A stretch of DNA of 63,107 nt, taken from the IMG/VR virus record IMGVR_UViG_3300032236_001513, positions 1 to 63,107 of that record; one strand, 5' to 3'. Under the pieces are notes generated by a model that was not told the DNA's origin, did not search any database, and worked only from the letters and a program-made list of their open reading frames with translations. The position numbers were made by a program, and so were the translations under genes. This document shows, one piece after another, positions 7,177 to 15,984 of this stretch (position 1 is the first letter of the stretch; the number at the start of each line of letters is the position of its first letter). The DNA comes from a virus.

Positions 7177-8775
7177 TTACAAAGTTTGTTTTAATTTTTC
7201 GAGTCTTCTTCTTTCAGTTTCCAAATACTTGAAAAATTTGGTTCGCTTGATCGCTTTGAATGCTAAATTTTCAGGCTTATATTCAGCACCGGGGCTACCA
7301 TCTAATACTCTGTTACGAGTATCTTGAATTTTTTGCCACTCACGATTTGCCGCTAGCCATGCTTTTTCTTTGTCTTTGGTTTTGCTCCATGTAACATCGT
7401 ATGTATCATGTATTGTATTATACCAAGGAACAAAAAAGTTCTTAATCTCATCGATATGCAGATCCCTTGGAGGATTTGGTTTTCTGATCCATTTTCCATC
7501 TCTTAGCGAATAGACGGCATCAGAACTATGAATATCTCCTGCAACCCTAATAAAAAACTCTACCGGATATCCAAACATAGTATAATGATTTTGATCGTTG
7601 AAAGCTTTTCTTTGTCTTTCTAAGATAGTAGCCATTTCTGCATTTGAAGGCTTTTGATCTAGAATAACATGAACGTCAACATCTGATTCATCATGATATA
7701 CATAATTTGCTAAAGAACCTTTGAACTGAATATCTACAACTCTTACTGGATTAATTCTCATGGACCTAATGAATAAATTAGCCCAGTTTAACATAGTGTT
7801 TTGAACATCAGGCTTTAACCGATCATTATTTTCCCAGAACTTTGGATTTAGCTCATTTTTTAGAGGATACAACTCTACTAGAAACTTGTCAACCCACGGT
7901 AAAGGTCTATTTTTAACTACTTCTTTCGATGTGGTTTCATTAACCCATATATCACCGGTGTTGACCTCAACCCCTCGTTTTTTTAATACTTCAATCGCTT
8001 GTTGCCCAACAAATGTGTTAGCCTTGATGATTTTTATGATATCTGAAGGTTTTAACCCACTCTTGATCATGTCGTTAACGTCTTTGAATTCAGCTACTGA
8101 CTTAGGCCAGATACAGACCTTATATTGGTCTGAAATAGCATTGATGATCTTAGTAACGGTAGACTGTTTATCTAATTCATTATCATAGACAATAACATAT
8201 TGTTGTTTAGGATAGGGCAATGCACTTAGATTTTTAGTGATATCGCCGCCGCCAGCCATTGCGATTGCGTTAGGAATAAAGCTAGCATCGATTTCACCTT
8301 CTAGTACATAAATTGTTTTGTTAGGATCCAATTTATTAAGATTATAAATTTTAGGAGTATTTTTATTGATGATTAATTCAATATATCTAAATCTTCCGTT
8401 AGGATTAATATTTCTACATTTAAGAATGCTGATTACACCATCTTTATCGGCATATGGCAGCATTATAAATGGATCATTTGTTGGGAGATTTGGAACTTTT
8501 ACGTATGGGGAGAGATTTGCTTGTGCCCAATCTCTAATTCGTCCAGCATAGAAAACAGATTTTTTTGTTGCTAGTGTGAACTTTCTAGAATTCGCATATT
8601 TAACTGCACGATGTTTGTCACGGGGAGCTTTATCCTTATCCTGATCCTGCAATTGAAGAATAGTCGGAGCCATAGTTTGTAGTTTACTAAGAGTTAATCT
8701 ATCATCCGGCTTTTTAAAGAGCCCAAGAAACTCACGAACTGGTTCTACACCTTCTACTAATTCTGAAATAAACAT
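7177..8775 (-). CDS. TOPRIM domain-nucleotidyltransferase fusion protein
   Basis: 532 residues. Residues 150-240 look like a TOPRIM domain of the primase type: IYVLEGEIDASFI gives the Glu (about 159-161) and IVYDNELDKQS the Asp pair (198-202). Residues 345-420 carry a DNA-polymerase-beta-superfamily nucleotidyltransferase signature: GSLANYVYHDESDVDVHV (G353-S354, D365, D367) followed by YPVEFFIRV as the third acid. The N-terminus MFISELVEGVEP resembles a packaged-protein leader (L-V-E), and a GATAAATA promoter lies at 8806-8813. I read it as a late, possibly injected enzyme; the substrate is unknown. Confidence 0.68.
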   Translation of the reverse strand: MFISELVEGVEPVREFLGLFKKPDDRLTLSKLQTMAPTILQLQDQDKDKAPRDKHRAVKYANSRKFTLATKKSVFYAGRIRDWAQANLSPYVKVPNLPTNDPFIMLPYADKDGVISILKCRNINPNGRFRYIELIINKNTPKIYNLNKLDPNKTIYVLEGEIDASFIPNAIAMAGGGDITKNLSALPYPKQQYVIVYDNELDKQSTVTKIINAISDQYKVCIWPKSVAEFKDVNDMIKSGLKPSDIIKIIKANTFVGQQAIEVLKKRGVEVNTGDIWVNETTSKEVVKNRPLPWVDKFLVELYPLKNELNPKFWENNDRLKPDVQNTMLNWANLFIRSMRINPVRVVDIQFKGSLANYVYHDESDVDVHVILDQKPSNAEMATILERQRKAFNDQNHYTMFGYPVEFFIRVAGDIHSSDAVYSLRDGKWIRKPNPPRDLHIDEIKNFFVPWYNTIHDTYDVTWSKTKDKEKAWLAANREWQKIQDTRNRVLDGSPGAEYKPENLAFKAIKRTKFFKYLETERRRLEKLKQTL

Positions 8776-8805
8776 TAAAACTATCCCCGTTTATAATTTA
8801 TAAAT

Positions 8806-8813
8806 TATTTATC
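8806..8813 (-). promoter_or_regulatory. T4-type late promoter (GATAAATA)
   Basis: GATAAATA on the minus strand, 30 bp before the ATG at 8775, in an AT-rich gap. Confidence 0.6.
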
Positions 8814-8828
8814 TTTTGTGTTCAAATA

Positions 8829-9305
8829 TTAACTAACCTCGGTGTAGCCGTCACCTAAATCTCGTTGCTGAATAATACGAAGGTCTGATTCTCGTTTAGA
8901 TGGATCAGCGGCTTCTTGTTCATATACTTCTAACACTATATTACGACAGACTGTTTGAAACCATCGATCAACTATCTCAGAGTCAGTGTCAGTACTCTTG
9001 ATCTTATAACCCTGTTTGATCAAGTTGAGAATGAATTTATCATTCCAATCTAGTTCAAATGCACCGTTGTTAATATCGCTGGGGTCTAGGTCTATCTTTA
9101 GAATAGCAACGTATGGTTCGCCGGCAGCAGTTGCTTTTTGTTTATCTGTAAGCTCTACTGGTTTTGGTTTTGGCTTTTTTGGTTTACTTGGCTTCTTCAG
9201 CTTTGGTTCCGGAGGTGGCGGAGTAGGTTCTGTAGTAGGTTCTGGAATGGGTTCCGGCGCAGTGTCTACAGGTTCAGAAAACCACTTTTTCAATTTATCA
9301 AACAT
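8829..9305 (-). CDS. Protein with proline/lysine-rich linker
   Basis: 158 residues. After a short helix (MFDKLKKWFS) comes a low-complexity Pro-Glu-Thr then Pro-Lys stretch at about residues 14-50, a flexible extended linker, followed by a globular alpha/beta domain of about 100 residues (YVAILKIDLDPSDINNGAFE). The ATG has GAGAGG upstream. No family recognised; such linkers are common in virion or tethering proteins. Confidence 0.6.
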   Translation of the reverse strand: MFDKLKKWFSEPVDTAPEPIPEPTTEPTPPPPEPKLKKPSKPKKPKPKPVELTDKQKATAAGEPYVAILKIDLDPSDINNGAFELDWNDKFILNLIKQGYKIKSTDTDSEIVDRWFQTVCRNIVLEVYEQEAADPSKRESDLRIIQQRDLGDGYTEVS

Positions 9306-9308
9306 ATT

Positions 9309-9902
9309 TTACCTCTCAATAGTATATATCTGTTTTTTACCCTGATGTTCAATAACCTGACCCACGATCCAATCGGGCGGCAGTCGATTAGACCAACGCA
9401 ACAAATCTACTTTACCATAATTATAGTAGCTACGATAATTCTCTACTGGATCAGTTCCTACCTTGTACTTGTCATCCATGCAAGATGGCATAGTAGTAAA
9501 CGCTTGCTCAGTTAGATTGGTCGGAGGCTTACTCAGGACGTTCCCCAGCTTATCAATAGTAAGATGACTACGACCATAGCGATAGGTATACTCATCACCA
9601 AGAGCAAGTAGATGATCAAACAACCAATTATAATTTGCAATAGATTGTCGTGTCCAGATTGCCGACGGGTGATTAATATGAGTAGCAGAATACATAATAT
9701 CATCAAGATCATTTGAAAGTTTCCATCGTTTCGCTTTACGACCAGAACTAGACTGGCCCTCGTATTCTACACCGTCTATGATACGGTGTGCAGTTGAAAG
9801 TAGCTGCGCTGTCTCCAAAATCATCTTGACTACATGGCGATCAACCATTGACTGTGCAGCAATTACAGGATCAGGGTGTACATAAAAAATGTTAATAACC
9901 AA
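9309..9902 (-). CDS. Conserved phage protein, possible pyrimidine-dimer-glycosylase-like
   Basis: About 197 residues (INIFYVHPDPVIAAQSMVDR, then HVVKMILETAQLLSTAHR, then ATHINHPSAIWTRQS). The His/Glu/Gln helix and the HPS...W segment recall the pyrimidine dimer DNA glycosylase-type proteins of T4-like phages, but only weakly. There is no ATG: TTG at 9902 is almost on top of the AAGGAG, whereas ATT at 9899 or GTT at 9902 minus one codon has better spacing, so a rare non-ATG start is likely. Function uncertain. Confidence 0.55.
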   Translation of the reverse strand: MVINIFYVHPDPVIAAQSMVDRHVVKMILETAQLLSTAHRIIDGVEYEGQSSSGRKAKRWKLSNDLDDIMYSATHINHPSAIWTRQSIANYNWLFDHLLALGDEYTYRYGRSHLTIDKLGNVLSKPPTNLTEQAFTTMPSCMDDKYKVGTDPVENYRSYYNYGKVDLLRWSNRLPPDWIVGQVIEHQGKKQIYTIER

Positions 9903-9915
9903 ACTCCTTCAAATT

Positions 9916-9923
9916 GATAAATA
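9916..9923 (+). promoter_or_regulatory. T4-type late promoter on the plus strand (GATAAATA)
   Basis: GATAAATA at 9916-9923, correctly oriented for the only plus-strand gene in this half. The predicted transcript start near 9930 favours the ATG at 9947 over alternatives upstream. Confidence 0.6.
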
Positions 9924-9946
9924 CACTAAAGATGGTGGAACCTATA

Positions 9947-11179
9947 ATGGATATTAGAAACATACTCAAACTTATAACAGAAAATTCACAGCCTGTCAAC
10001 AAAAAGGAACCATTCTCAGCTAAGATGCAGGTCATGTCCCTTCCGCAGTTCGTTGAGAAGTCCGAAGAAGAACAGGAAGTTGATGAGGCTAAATTAGATG
10101 CGCCTGCTCGCGTGATAGATGGTGAAGACTTAGAATCATATCTTGATCGTGTTATAGGAACTCCAGTTGTTGATCCTAAAACAGGTGAAGTCAAGAAAAC
10201 TCCTCGCGGCACCGAAAAGTATGTCTCAGGTAAAACCAAACAAGATAAGTTTAAGTTACCTTATGTGCATCGAAGCAATGTTGTTCCTATCGTAGATGAA
10301 ACCGGTAGCAAGTATGACTTAGATACGTTACGTGATATGATCACTAAGCGTCCTGCTAAGATTCTAAAACAGAATGAAAAGATGCAACACAGTGATGGTA
10401 CTGCAAGCGTGTTCTATAACATCGGTTTGCCGGCACTAAAGGGCCTCGCATACGATGAAGAAAATCAAAACTTCGTGGTCATTGATACTTGTCCAGGTGC
10501 CGGGCAATGCCAGGTTTTCTGTTTTGCGATGAAGGGTGGATATGTTCAGTGGAAGGGCGTGTCTCTAAGTCAATCAAGACTGCTGAACTTCCTGTACAAT
10601 GATCCTGATGGCTTCATGTATAAATTAGGTGAAGAGATTGCATCAGCATATAAAAGATACAACAAGAAAGGTAAGCAAACTAAGCTTGCTATTCGCTGGC
10701 ATGACGCCGGTGATTTCTTCTCAACTGAATATCTAGACAAAGCATATGAATTAGCACGTCGTTTTCCTAACGTAGATTTTTATGCTTATACCAAGATAGC
10801 TTCAGTTGCAAAATCAGAGAAACCTGATAACTTCATCATCAATTTTTCGATGGGTGCAAAACCTTCACAAGAACGAGAGATCGATTTTACTAGAGAAAAA
10901 AATAGCCGTGTTGTTCCAGAGGTATTATTCAAGGACCTTGTAGAACGAACCAAAGACGGTAAGTTAGTATACAAAGACGAGCAGTCACTTCAGACATTGA
11001 AGAATCGTATCGCTGCAAAATATAGCGTGGATCCTGATAGCATCATCACTTATGATCAGATGATGAAGATTCCTAAAAGTGAAGAGCGTGGAAAGTGGAA
11101 TGTCATTGTCAAACAGGGCGACGGTGATGACTCTGCTAATAGAAATGATGTTCTCAACACATTCCTATTGATGCACTAA
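9947..11179 (+). CDS. GP88-like protein, possible packaged effector
   Basis: 411 codons from ATG 9947; the longer TTG frame at 9914 would contain the late promoter. Residues 160-300 hold the pattern TCPGAGQCQVFCFAMKGGY, then IRWHDAGDFFSTEYLDKAYE and VDFYAYTK, which recalls the phage 'gene product 88' family (cysteine-rich, function unknown). The N-terminus MDIRNILKLITENSQ has an I-T-E processing-type site. It is transcribed opposite to its neighbours from its own late promoter and converges on the glycosyltransferase at 11185. Family match moderate, function unknown. Confidence 0.62.
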   Translation: MDIRNILKLITENSQPVNKKEPFSAKMQVMSLPQFVEKSEEEQEVDEAKLDAPARVIDGEDLESYLDRVIGTPVVDPKTGEVKKTPRGTEKYVSGKTKQDKFKLPYVHRSNVVPIVDETGSKYDLDTLRDMITKRPAKILKQNEKMQHSDGTASVFYNIGLPALKGLAYDEENQNFVVIDTCPGAGQCQVFCFAMKGGYVQWKGVSLSQSRLLNFLYNDPDGFMYKLGEEIASAYKRYNKKGKQTKLAIRWHDAGDFFSTEYLDKAYELARRFPNVDFYAYTKIASVAKSEKPDNFIINFSMGAKPSQEREIDFTREKNSRVVPEVLFKDLVERTKDGKLVYKDEQSLQTLKNRIAAKYSVDPDSIITYDQMMKIPKSEERGKWNVIVKQGDGDDSANRNDVLNTFLLMH

Positions 11180-11184
11180 AGGCA

Positions 11185-12510
11185 TCAAAACTCAAACAAT
11201 CCTAACCCAGTCACTTCTTCTTTAGGTTCAAAAGAAGGATCCCTTGTCAACCAAGTATCCTTGTCAGTATAGATCACTCTAAACTTATGCTTGTTAGAAA
11301 GCACTGATTTGATATCATCGATACAAACAGTATTTCGATTCAGTCCTGCAATAAAGTCAGCATACTTGATAGTAGTCTCATTACAAATCTTGGCTGTATT
11401 GCTGTTAGACTTCTTACAAGTAAACTCATTGAAGCAGTCATTCCAATGATAGAATACATTGTTTTCTTGTTTTCTAAAGTATTCGATAGATTCGGTAGCA
11501 TACCAAACTCTTGCAGTATAAAATTTTTCATAAGCAAAAAGAATATCGTTAGCCATATTTTTCTTGTTTGTTTTAAAGAACCTCTTACTATCGAAGTTAT
11601 TAGTCCAGCGTTGATTCTCAAGCACAAATGTAGGAAGCTGAATCATCTGTTCATGGAAAGCTATACCGTAGCTCTCTACTGTACTAGGATTGAAGGCGAC
11701 ACGACAATTCGTGATGAAGTCGACCTTCTCTTGACCTATCACACTAACCGCAATCTTGTAATCAACACCTAGCTTCTTCAACCGATCTTCGAACTTCTTA
11801 GCACCATTCGCATTCGTCATGACACGAGCAGGTAGTTTAGTCTGTTCAATCAGATCAAGATAGAGTTCAGGATTCTTGCCTTCTTCCCATCTACCGATAA
11901 ACAGAACACCCTCACGGGGCTTATCATATTCTTGTAATAGTCCCTTTTCAGGGAGAGGAATAGGAAGATGATAAGAATCTTCAATCTGTAGCTGATTGAA
12001 CTTGCTTTGTGTACCAACAAAGATATTATCCATATCAAGTTGTTTACGCATCATCTGATTCACACTATCAAGAAAAGGATTCTTAGTATCCTTGAAAATT
12101 TGACTCTCCAGATGGGTATATGCGATTATCTGAATACAGTCATCCAGTCCCATAGTACTTGCAACCTGCATAGTTTCATATGTGTTGCAAATGAAGGTAT
12201 CGTAAATATTAGTTGTTAATGCCTTGATGATAGCGTTGCGGAAGTTAGCCATGCGTTCATAACAGAAACTATCTCCATACATGAAGATAGCACTGTGATC
12301 CGTATAGCGCAACGGGTTGCTGGGATAAATGATGTTTGCTTTGAGTTCTTTGACAAACTCATCAGCGATGCCTTGAGGATTCTTGTCAGTGATGATATCT
12401 ACATATATTCCATGGCTAGACATCAAATCACAAAAACTTTTTGTGAACTGGCCGATACCGCCGTGCGGAATTAATGTCTGTGAACTAACTAGAAATCCAA
12501 TTCTTTTCAT
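11185..12510 (-). CDS. Glycosyltransferase, GT-B fold (GT4-like)
   Basis: 441 residues from ATG at 12510, which overlaps the queE stop (TAATG). N-terminal IGFLVSSQTLIPHGGIGQFT is the typical acceptor-side Rossmann start; GVLFIGRWEEGKNPELYLDLI and FNPSTVESYGIAFHEQM are the C-terminal nucleotide-sugar motifs, including an E-x7-E-like pair. It would transfer a sugar from an activated donor; acceptor unknown. Co-expression with queE makes modified DNA a possible acceptor, but lipid or protein cannot be excluded. Confidence 0.75.
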   Translation of the reverse strand: MKRIGFLVSSQTLIPHGGIGQFTKSFCDLMSSHGIYVDIITDKNPQGIADEFVKELKANIIYPSNPLRYTDHSAIFMYGDSFCYERMANFRNAIIKALTTNIYDTFICNTYETMQVASTMGLDDCIQIIAYTHLESQIFKDTKNPFLDSVNQMMRKQLDMDNIFVGTQSKFNQLQIEDSYHLPIPLPEKGLLQEYDKPREGVLFIGRWEEGKNPELYLDLIEQTKLPARVMTNANGAKKFEDRLKKLGVDYKIAVSVIGQEKVDFITNCRVAFNPSTVESYGIAFHEQMIQLPTFVLENQRWTNNFDSKRFFKTNKKNMANDILFAYEKFYTARVWYATESIEYFRKQENNVFYHWNDCFNEFTCKKSNSNTAKICNETTIKYADFIAGLNRNTVCIDDIKSVLSNKHKFRVIYTDKDTWLTRDPSFEPKEEVTGLGLFEF

Positions 12511-13358
12511 TAGGTTGCCCAAGCATTCTTGAAAAGCGGCACCTGAAGTCTATCACTATAGCGCCAACCGAACTGTAATGCAGCCATAGCTACATTCTTG
12601 TTGTTCATCGCATAGACACTCTCAACACCACCTACCGGCATCAGATAGATCGGAATATTGAAGTTGTCAATTCCTGCTTTGAAGAAGCTAACTGCGAGTG
12701 TCGCATCAGCGATATCTTCCGGAGTAGCAACTACAAACTTGAGATATGTATATCCCACACTATTATATTCTTCTACGATATGCGGCTTGATAGCTTCATC
12801 AAATGAATGGCTTGAATTAGGAAGTTTAGCACTCACACTAAAAGTGATCTGCCTTTCGCTATCCTGCTTAAGCCATTCAAGCAAATACTTTTTGAGTCCT
12901 TCATTCAGCTTCTGTGTACCATTCGTCTCAAAAGTAATTTCTTTAAGACCCCGCATCTTAGGATGGCTAAGAAGTGCAGGATATGCCTTCTGCCAGCTTA
13001 AGAGTGGTTCTCCTCCCGTAATGACAAGATGTTCATTTCGCCATTCGTTGAACGGAAGGAGTTCCATAATATTATCGACAATAGAATCGACATCCATGAA
13101 CGGAGACAGATGTTTAAAGCGAGGATCCCAGGATGCATATGAATCGCATCCTGTAGTGACGAGCGGAAGTTCTTTGTATTCTTTATAATCATCTGCGTTT
13201 ATCTGCGTCCGCTCAGTTGAGAGTTCACCTCTCAGCATACCAAAGCCACCGCACGTAAAGTTGCAGCCAAATGTGCGAAGGAACACGCTGGGAACTCCTT
13301 GATATCTTCCTTCGCCTTGGATTGAATAAAATAATTCAGATACTTTGATTTGTGCCAT
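12510..13358 (-). CDS. queE: QueE-like 7-carboxy-7-deazaguanine synthase (radical SAM)
   Basis: 282 residues. LFYSIQGEGRYQGVPSVFLR, then FGCNFTC, and HLVITGGEPLLSWQ and ITFETNGTQ, are QueE hallmarks: it converts 6-carboxytetrahydropterin to 7-carboxy-7-deazaguanine. The cluster cysteines are unusual: C32 and C36 are followed not by a third cysteine two residues on but by an insertion, with TGCDSYASW supplying C71 (C-x3-C-x34-C). Its product would feed the DpdA-like enzyme, after conversion by host QueC. The ATG overlaps the 3' end of the upstream gene. Confidence 0.85.
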   Translation of the reverse strand: MAQIKVSELFYSIQGEGRYQGVPSVFLRTFGCNFTCGGFGMLRGELSTERTQINADDYKEYKELPLVTTGCDSYASWDPRFKHLSPFMDVDSIVDNIMELLPFNEWRNEHLVITGGEPLLSWQKAYPALLSHPKMRGLKEITFETNGTQKLNEGLKKYLLEWLKQDSERQITFSVSAKLPNSSHSFDEAIKPHIVEEYNSVGYTYLKFVVATPEDIADATLAVSFFKAGIDNFNIPIYLMPVGGVESVYAMNNKNVAMAALQFGWRYSDRLQVPLFKNAWAT

Positions 13359-13743
13359 TATCCATGTCCTCTAGATACCGTCGTAGTTCTTTATCGGTAG
13401 GTTGTACGGCATAATTGTTTTTAAAGAAGATTTCATAACTGTCACTGCCGTATTTACCGATACCATAAAGCACTTTAGCATCATCATGATCCCATGTCAA
13501 GTAATCACGGCTCATGCCTAATAGCCTTTTCACCCTGATGTTGGTCATGCCTAGAGAAGCAACAACACCTTTAATGTCTTCTTCCTTGGCGTTGAGTAGT
13601 TTGTCAGGAACATCCCAGCGTTTCAGAAACTCAGGTAAAACTTTCTTCACTTGCTTTCTAGATGTTTGATTCAACATTATAACACCGACCATGTGTTGCC
13701 ACGGTCCGTCTATCTGTTGTTGCACCATCAAATCATCACGCAT
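13336..13743 (-). CDS. HhH-GPD DNA glycosylase, MBD4-like
   Basis: 135 residues from ATG at 13743, sharing a base with the upstream TGA (TGATG). PWQHMVGVIMLNQTSRKQVK, then VVASLGMTNIRVKRLLGMSR, and LYGIGKYGSDSYEIF match the catalytic domain of MBD4-type glycosylases: helix-hairpin-helix GIGKYG and catalytic Asp at about 101. Family members remove T or U opposite G, or damaged pyrimidines. It lies inside the base-modification operon. It lacks the Fe-S cluster of endonuclease III. Confidence 0.75.
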   Translation of the reverse strand: MRDDLMVQQQIDGPWQHMVGVIMLNQTSRKQVKKVLPEFLKRWDVPDKLLNAKEEDIKGVVASLGMTNIRVKRLLGMSRDYLTWDHDDAKVLYGIGKYGSDSYEIFFKNNYAVQPTDKELRRYLEDMDNGTNQSI

Positions 13744-14303
13744 CACAGTGCTGACTTCCACCAGTTTTCCCAAGGAAAAATACACCAGACATCATCTTCA
13801 CTTTTATCTATGATTTCAGTAGCATAGTTTGTTTCAAACTCACTTGCAGCGTTTTCCACAAGGGCTGCAAACCTAACATTTGCACCCCAAACTTTTTCCC
13901 AAGCATCCGTTTCTTGTGGCAAGCATGAATTTTGCCAATCCTTTTTGATCCAATTGAATGTTGCACCTGAATCATTGATATCATCAATGATCAAGATTTT
14001 ACTACGCTTTCCTATATCCCATCTTGCGTTTCCATATTTGACACGTTCATCAGAATGGATATAACCAAATGCATCTTCTGCCATCCAGCAATTGGATTCA
14101 GTTATGTTTCCATTACGCAGGCTCACTTTGAGTGTTTCCATTGGAATGCTAAAGTAGTGACTGATCTTGATTGCAGGAATCAGTCCGCCTCGGGATAGGC
14201 CAACTACATAATCAGGGATCCATTTGTCCTTGATCATTTGACGAATAATGTCATGAATACATGAATCAACCTGTTCGTCGGTATAATATACTTTTCTTAC
14301 CAA
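13743..14303 (-). CDS. Purine-type phosphoribosyltransferase
   Basis: 186 residues. PDYVVGLSRGGLIPAIKIS and the PRPP loop SKILIIDDINDSGATF mark a type I phosphoribosyltransferase of the xanthine/guanine or hypoxanthine sort, which makes a nucleotide from a free base and PRPP. The C-terminal DDVWCIFPWENWWKSAL is aromatic, as in xanthine-guanine enzymes. In this context it may recycle guanine for GTP, the substrate of FolE, but the base preference is not readable. Confidence 0.75.
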   Translation of the reverse strand: MVRKVYYTDEQVDSCIHDIIRQMIKDKWIPDYVVGLSRGGLIPAIKISHYFSIPMETLKVSLRNGNITESNCWMAEDAFGYIHSDERVKYGNARWDIGKRSKILIIDDINDSGATFNWIKKDWQNSCLPQETDAWEKVWGANVRFAALVENAASEFETNYATEIIDKSEDDVWCIFPWENWWKSAL

Positions 14304-14323
14304 TTGTGTTCTCCGAAAAATTG

Positions 14324-15166
14324 TTATACAATAACTTGCATAGGCTCAATAAAGAAGCATTGCTTGTTAACATCGGCTTCGCGAAATTTTGCCCAAACAT
14401 CAAACGAATTATCAAGTAAAAATTTATCAAACCAACCGGTATTCTGATTGGTCTTATGAAGATACCAATTGAGCCTGAGTGCCCATTCTATCTTCTTCTT
14501 CATAAAATCTGGATGATTGATATCTCTTGGATCATCCAGATTACTCTCTAGTAATTCTCGTTCTTCGGCAGTATGATCATCATTATTACCTGTCAAATCA
14601 TGACGATCATGAAGGATATAAACTTCCGGTACATTCTGTATACAATCAGTTATGTATCCAAGTTGACTTATCCAGGTATCTGAGTGATGATTAGCAGAGA
14701 ACTCTCCAAATAACAGAACCCAGTCTTTAGGGACACAAGGAAAAATAGCATTAGGATGTTCATTGTGATTATCACGGAACCGAAGTACCTTCATCTGACC
14801 ATTATATTTTTCAATAGCCAAATCCCAGTCATCGGTTTGCATTATCGCATCATCATTCCACAATAACAACCAATTACCAATGGATTGCTTTGACAATTCA
14901 TTGTAGTAATTGTGTAATTTAGCATATCCCTGCCTTGGGCAAACATATGATCTCATCTCAATTTTTGAGTTATTCAATTCTTCCACTAGTTCAGTACCAA
15001 TAAACTTTTTTGTTGCCTCATCATCCTCATCAATGGCAATTAGAAATTCAATTCCTTCCATAGTAGATGCGGTTTTGATCAGCGAATCAATGCTTTGTTT
15101 CAACGAATCTACCCTTTTCCTAGTAGGGATAAGAACAGAAATTCTCAATGGTGTATCATATCTCAT
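14324..15166 (-). CDS. Family 2-like glycosyltransferase (GT-A fold)
   Basis: 280 residues. RISVLIPTRKRVDSLKQSID at the N-terminus is the GT-A nucleotide-binding start, with LIAIDEDDEAT and NWLLLWNDDAIMQT giving the metal-binding D-x-D-like acids. It would transfer a sugar; donor and acceptor are unknown. Its start overlaps the stop of queD by four bases. Together with the GT-B enzymes at 11185 and 18040 it is one of three glycosyltransferases around the deazaguanine genes. Confidence 0.72.
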   Translation of the reverse strand: MRYDTPLRISVLIPTRKRVDSLKQSIDSLIKTASTMEGIEFLIAIDEDDEATKKFIGTELVEELNNSKIEMRSYVCPRQGYAKLHNYYNELSKQSIGNWLLLWNDDAIMQTDDWDLAIEKYNGQMKVLRFRDNHNEHPNAIFPCVPKDWVLLFGEFSANHHSDTWISQLGYITDCIQNVPEVYILHDRHDLTGNNDDHTAEERELLESNLDDPRDINHPDFMKKKIEWALRLNWYLHKTNQNTGWFDKFLLDNSFDVWAKFREADVNKQCFFIEPMQVIV

Positions 15167-15666
15167 TTTAGTAAATCCTCATTCCATTCACGATGACCTT
15201 CTCGGAAGGCCATATTGCTCTGTGTCTCACGCACTTCAACGCGATAGCACCATAAACGTTCAGCCTCACCCGGACCCCAATGATCAGGGATATAGACGCT
15301 ATTAATAAACTTATAGATCATATCCGCAAGAGCCTCACACCCCAATGCAGGGAGAATAGTAAGTTTTGCCATCTTCTTTTCTTGAAGCATCTTGAAGGTC
15401 TCAATCTCAGGATCATCTTCTGCAACGAGAAGTGTATGATCAAACTGATCCTCAAGAATACCTTTGAGGTCTTTCAGACCGCCATAGTCTGCGCACCAGT
15501 TACGAGCATCAAGCGTATCAGCACCGAAGTAAACCTTGATACTGAAACTGTACCCATGAATGAGATTACAGTGACTGTCGGCTCGCCACTGGCGATATGC
15601 ACACGGGAACGCATCATGCCATTCCTTTGTGCTTGTGTATCTATAAACAACTGGTTGATATGTCAT
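15163..15666 (-). CDS. queD: QueD-like 6-carboxytetrahydropterin synthase
   Basis: 167 residues. PCAYRQWRADSHCNLIHGYS, then NWCADYGGLKDLKGILEDQFDH downstream, and LGCEALADMIYKFI with a C-terminal VEVRET strand show the T-fold of the PTPS/QueD family, which converts dihydroneopterin triphosphate to carboxytetrahydropterin. Compared with the classical H...HGH zinc site, this one has AYRQ and HGY, so the ligands are altered (H32, H37 remain); I believe this variant occurs in other QueD-like proteins. It has its own sigma70-like promoter at 15684-15712. Confidence 0.82.
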   Translation of the reverse strand: MTYQPVVYRYTSTKEWHDAFPCAYRQWRADSHCNLIHGYSFSIKVYFGADTLDARNWCADYGGLKDLKGILEDQFDHTLLVAEDDPEIETFKMLQEKKMAKLTILPALGCEALADMIYKFINSVYIPDHWGPGEAERLWCYRVEVRETQSNMAFREGHREWNEDLLK

Positions 15667-15683
15667 GCTTTTCTCCTATGTTA

Positions 15684-15712
15684 GTATTAGCATAGGCGGC
15701 AGAATTTGTCAA
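15684..15712 (-). promoter_or_regulatory. Sigma70-like early promoter for queD
   Basis: TTGACA (15707-15712), 17-bp spacer, TAATAC (15684-15689), immediately before the queD ribosome site. Confidence 0.7.
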
Positions 15713-15732
15713 GCGGGATGACGCCGAGACCG

Positions 15733-15984
15733 CTATTTGAAACGTTTGACAGTGATAACACCGTATCGTAACATACTCGTTTCACACCCTATCCTATTTA
15801 TAACTTGTTCAGCTAGCTGAACCATTCTTACACTATTCCCACATATGATAGTGAGCGGAAATTCACTCTGATTCATCAGTATGAAGTTTTCTACTAAAAG
15901 ATCAACATCCTGATGCCTGACACCATGTAGGTCCAACTGAGTTTTTAGTTCCATATCTAGTATTTTTAATATGTAGTTATCCAT
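15733..15984 (-). CDS. Small Smr-like protein
   Basis: 83 residues: TQLDLHGVRHQDVDLLVENF, then PLTIICGNSVRMVQLAEQVI. The LDLHG motif and the GxS/V segment match the Smr (small MutS-related) nuclease domain, reduced to its minimal core. It overlaps the upstream zinc-ribbon ORF by 19 bases and ends in TAG. Smr domains bind or nick nucleic acid; activity here is not established. Confidence 0.55.
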   Translation of the reverse strand: MDNYILKILDMELKTQLDLHGVRHQDVDLLVENFILMNQSEFPLTIICGNSVRMVQLAEQVINRIGCETSMLRYGVITVKRFK

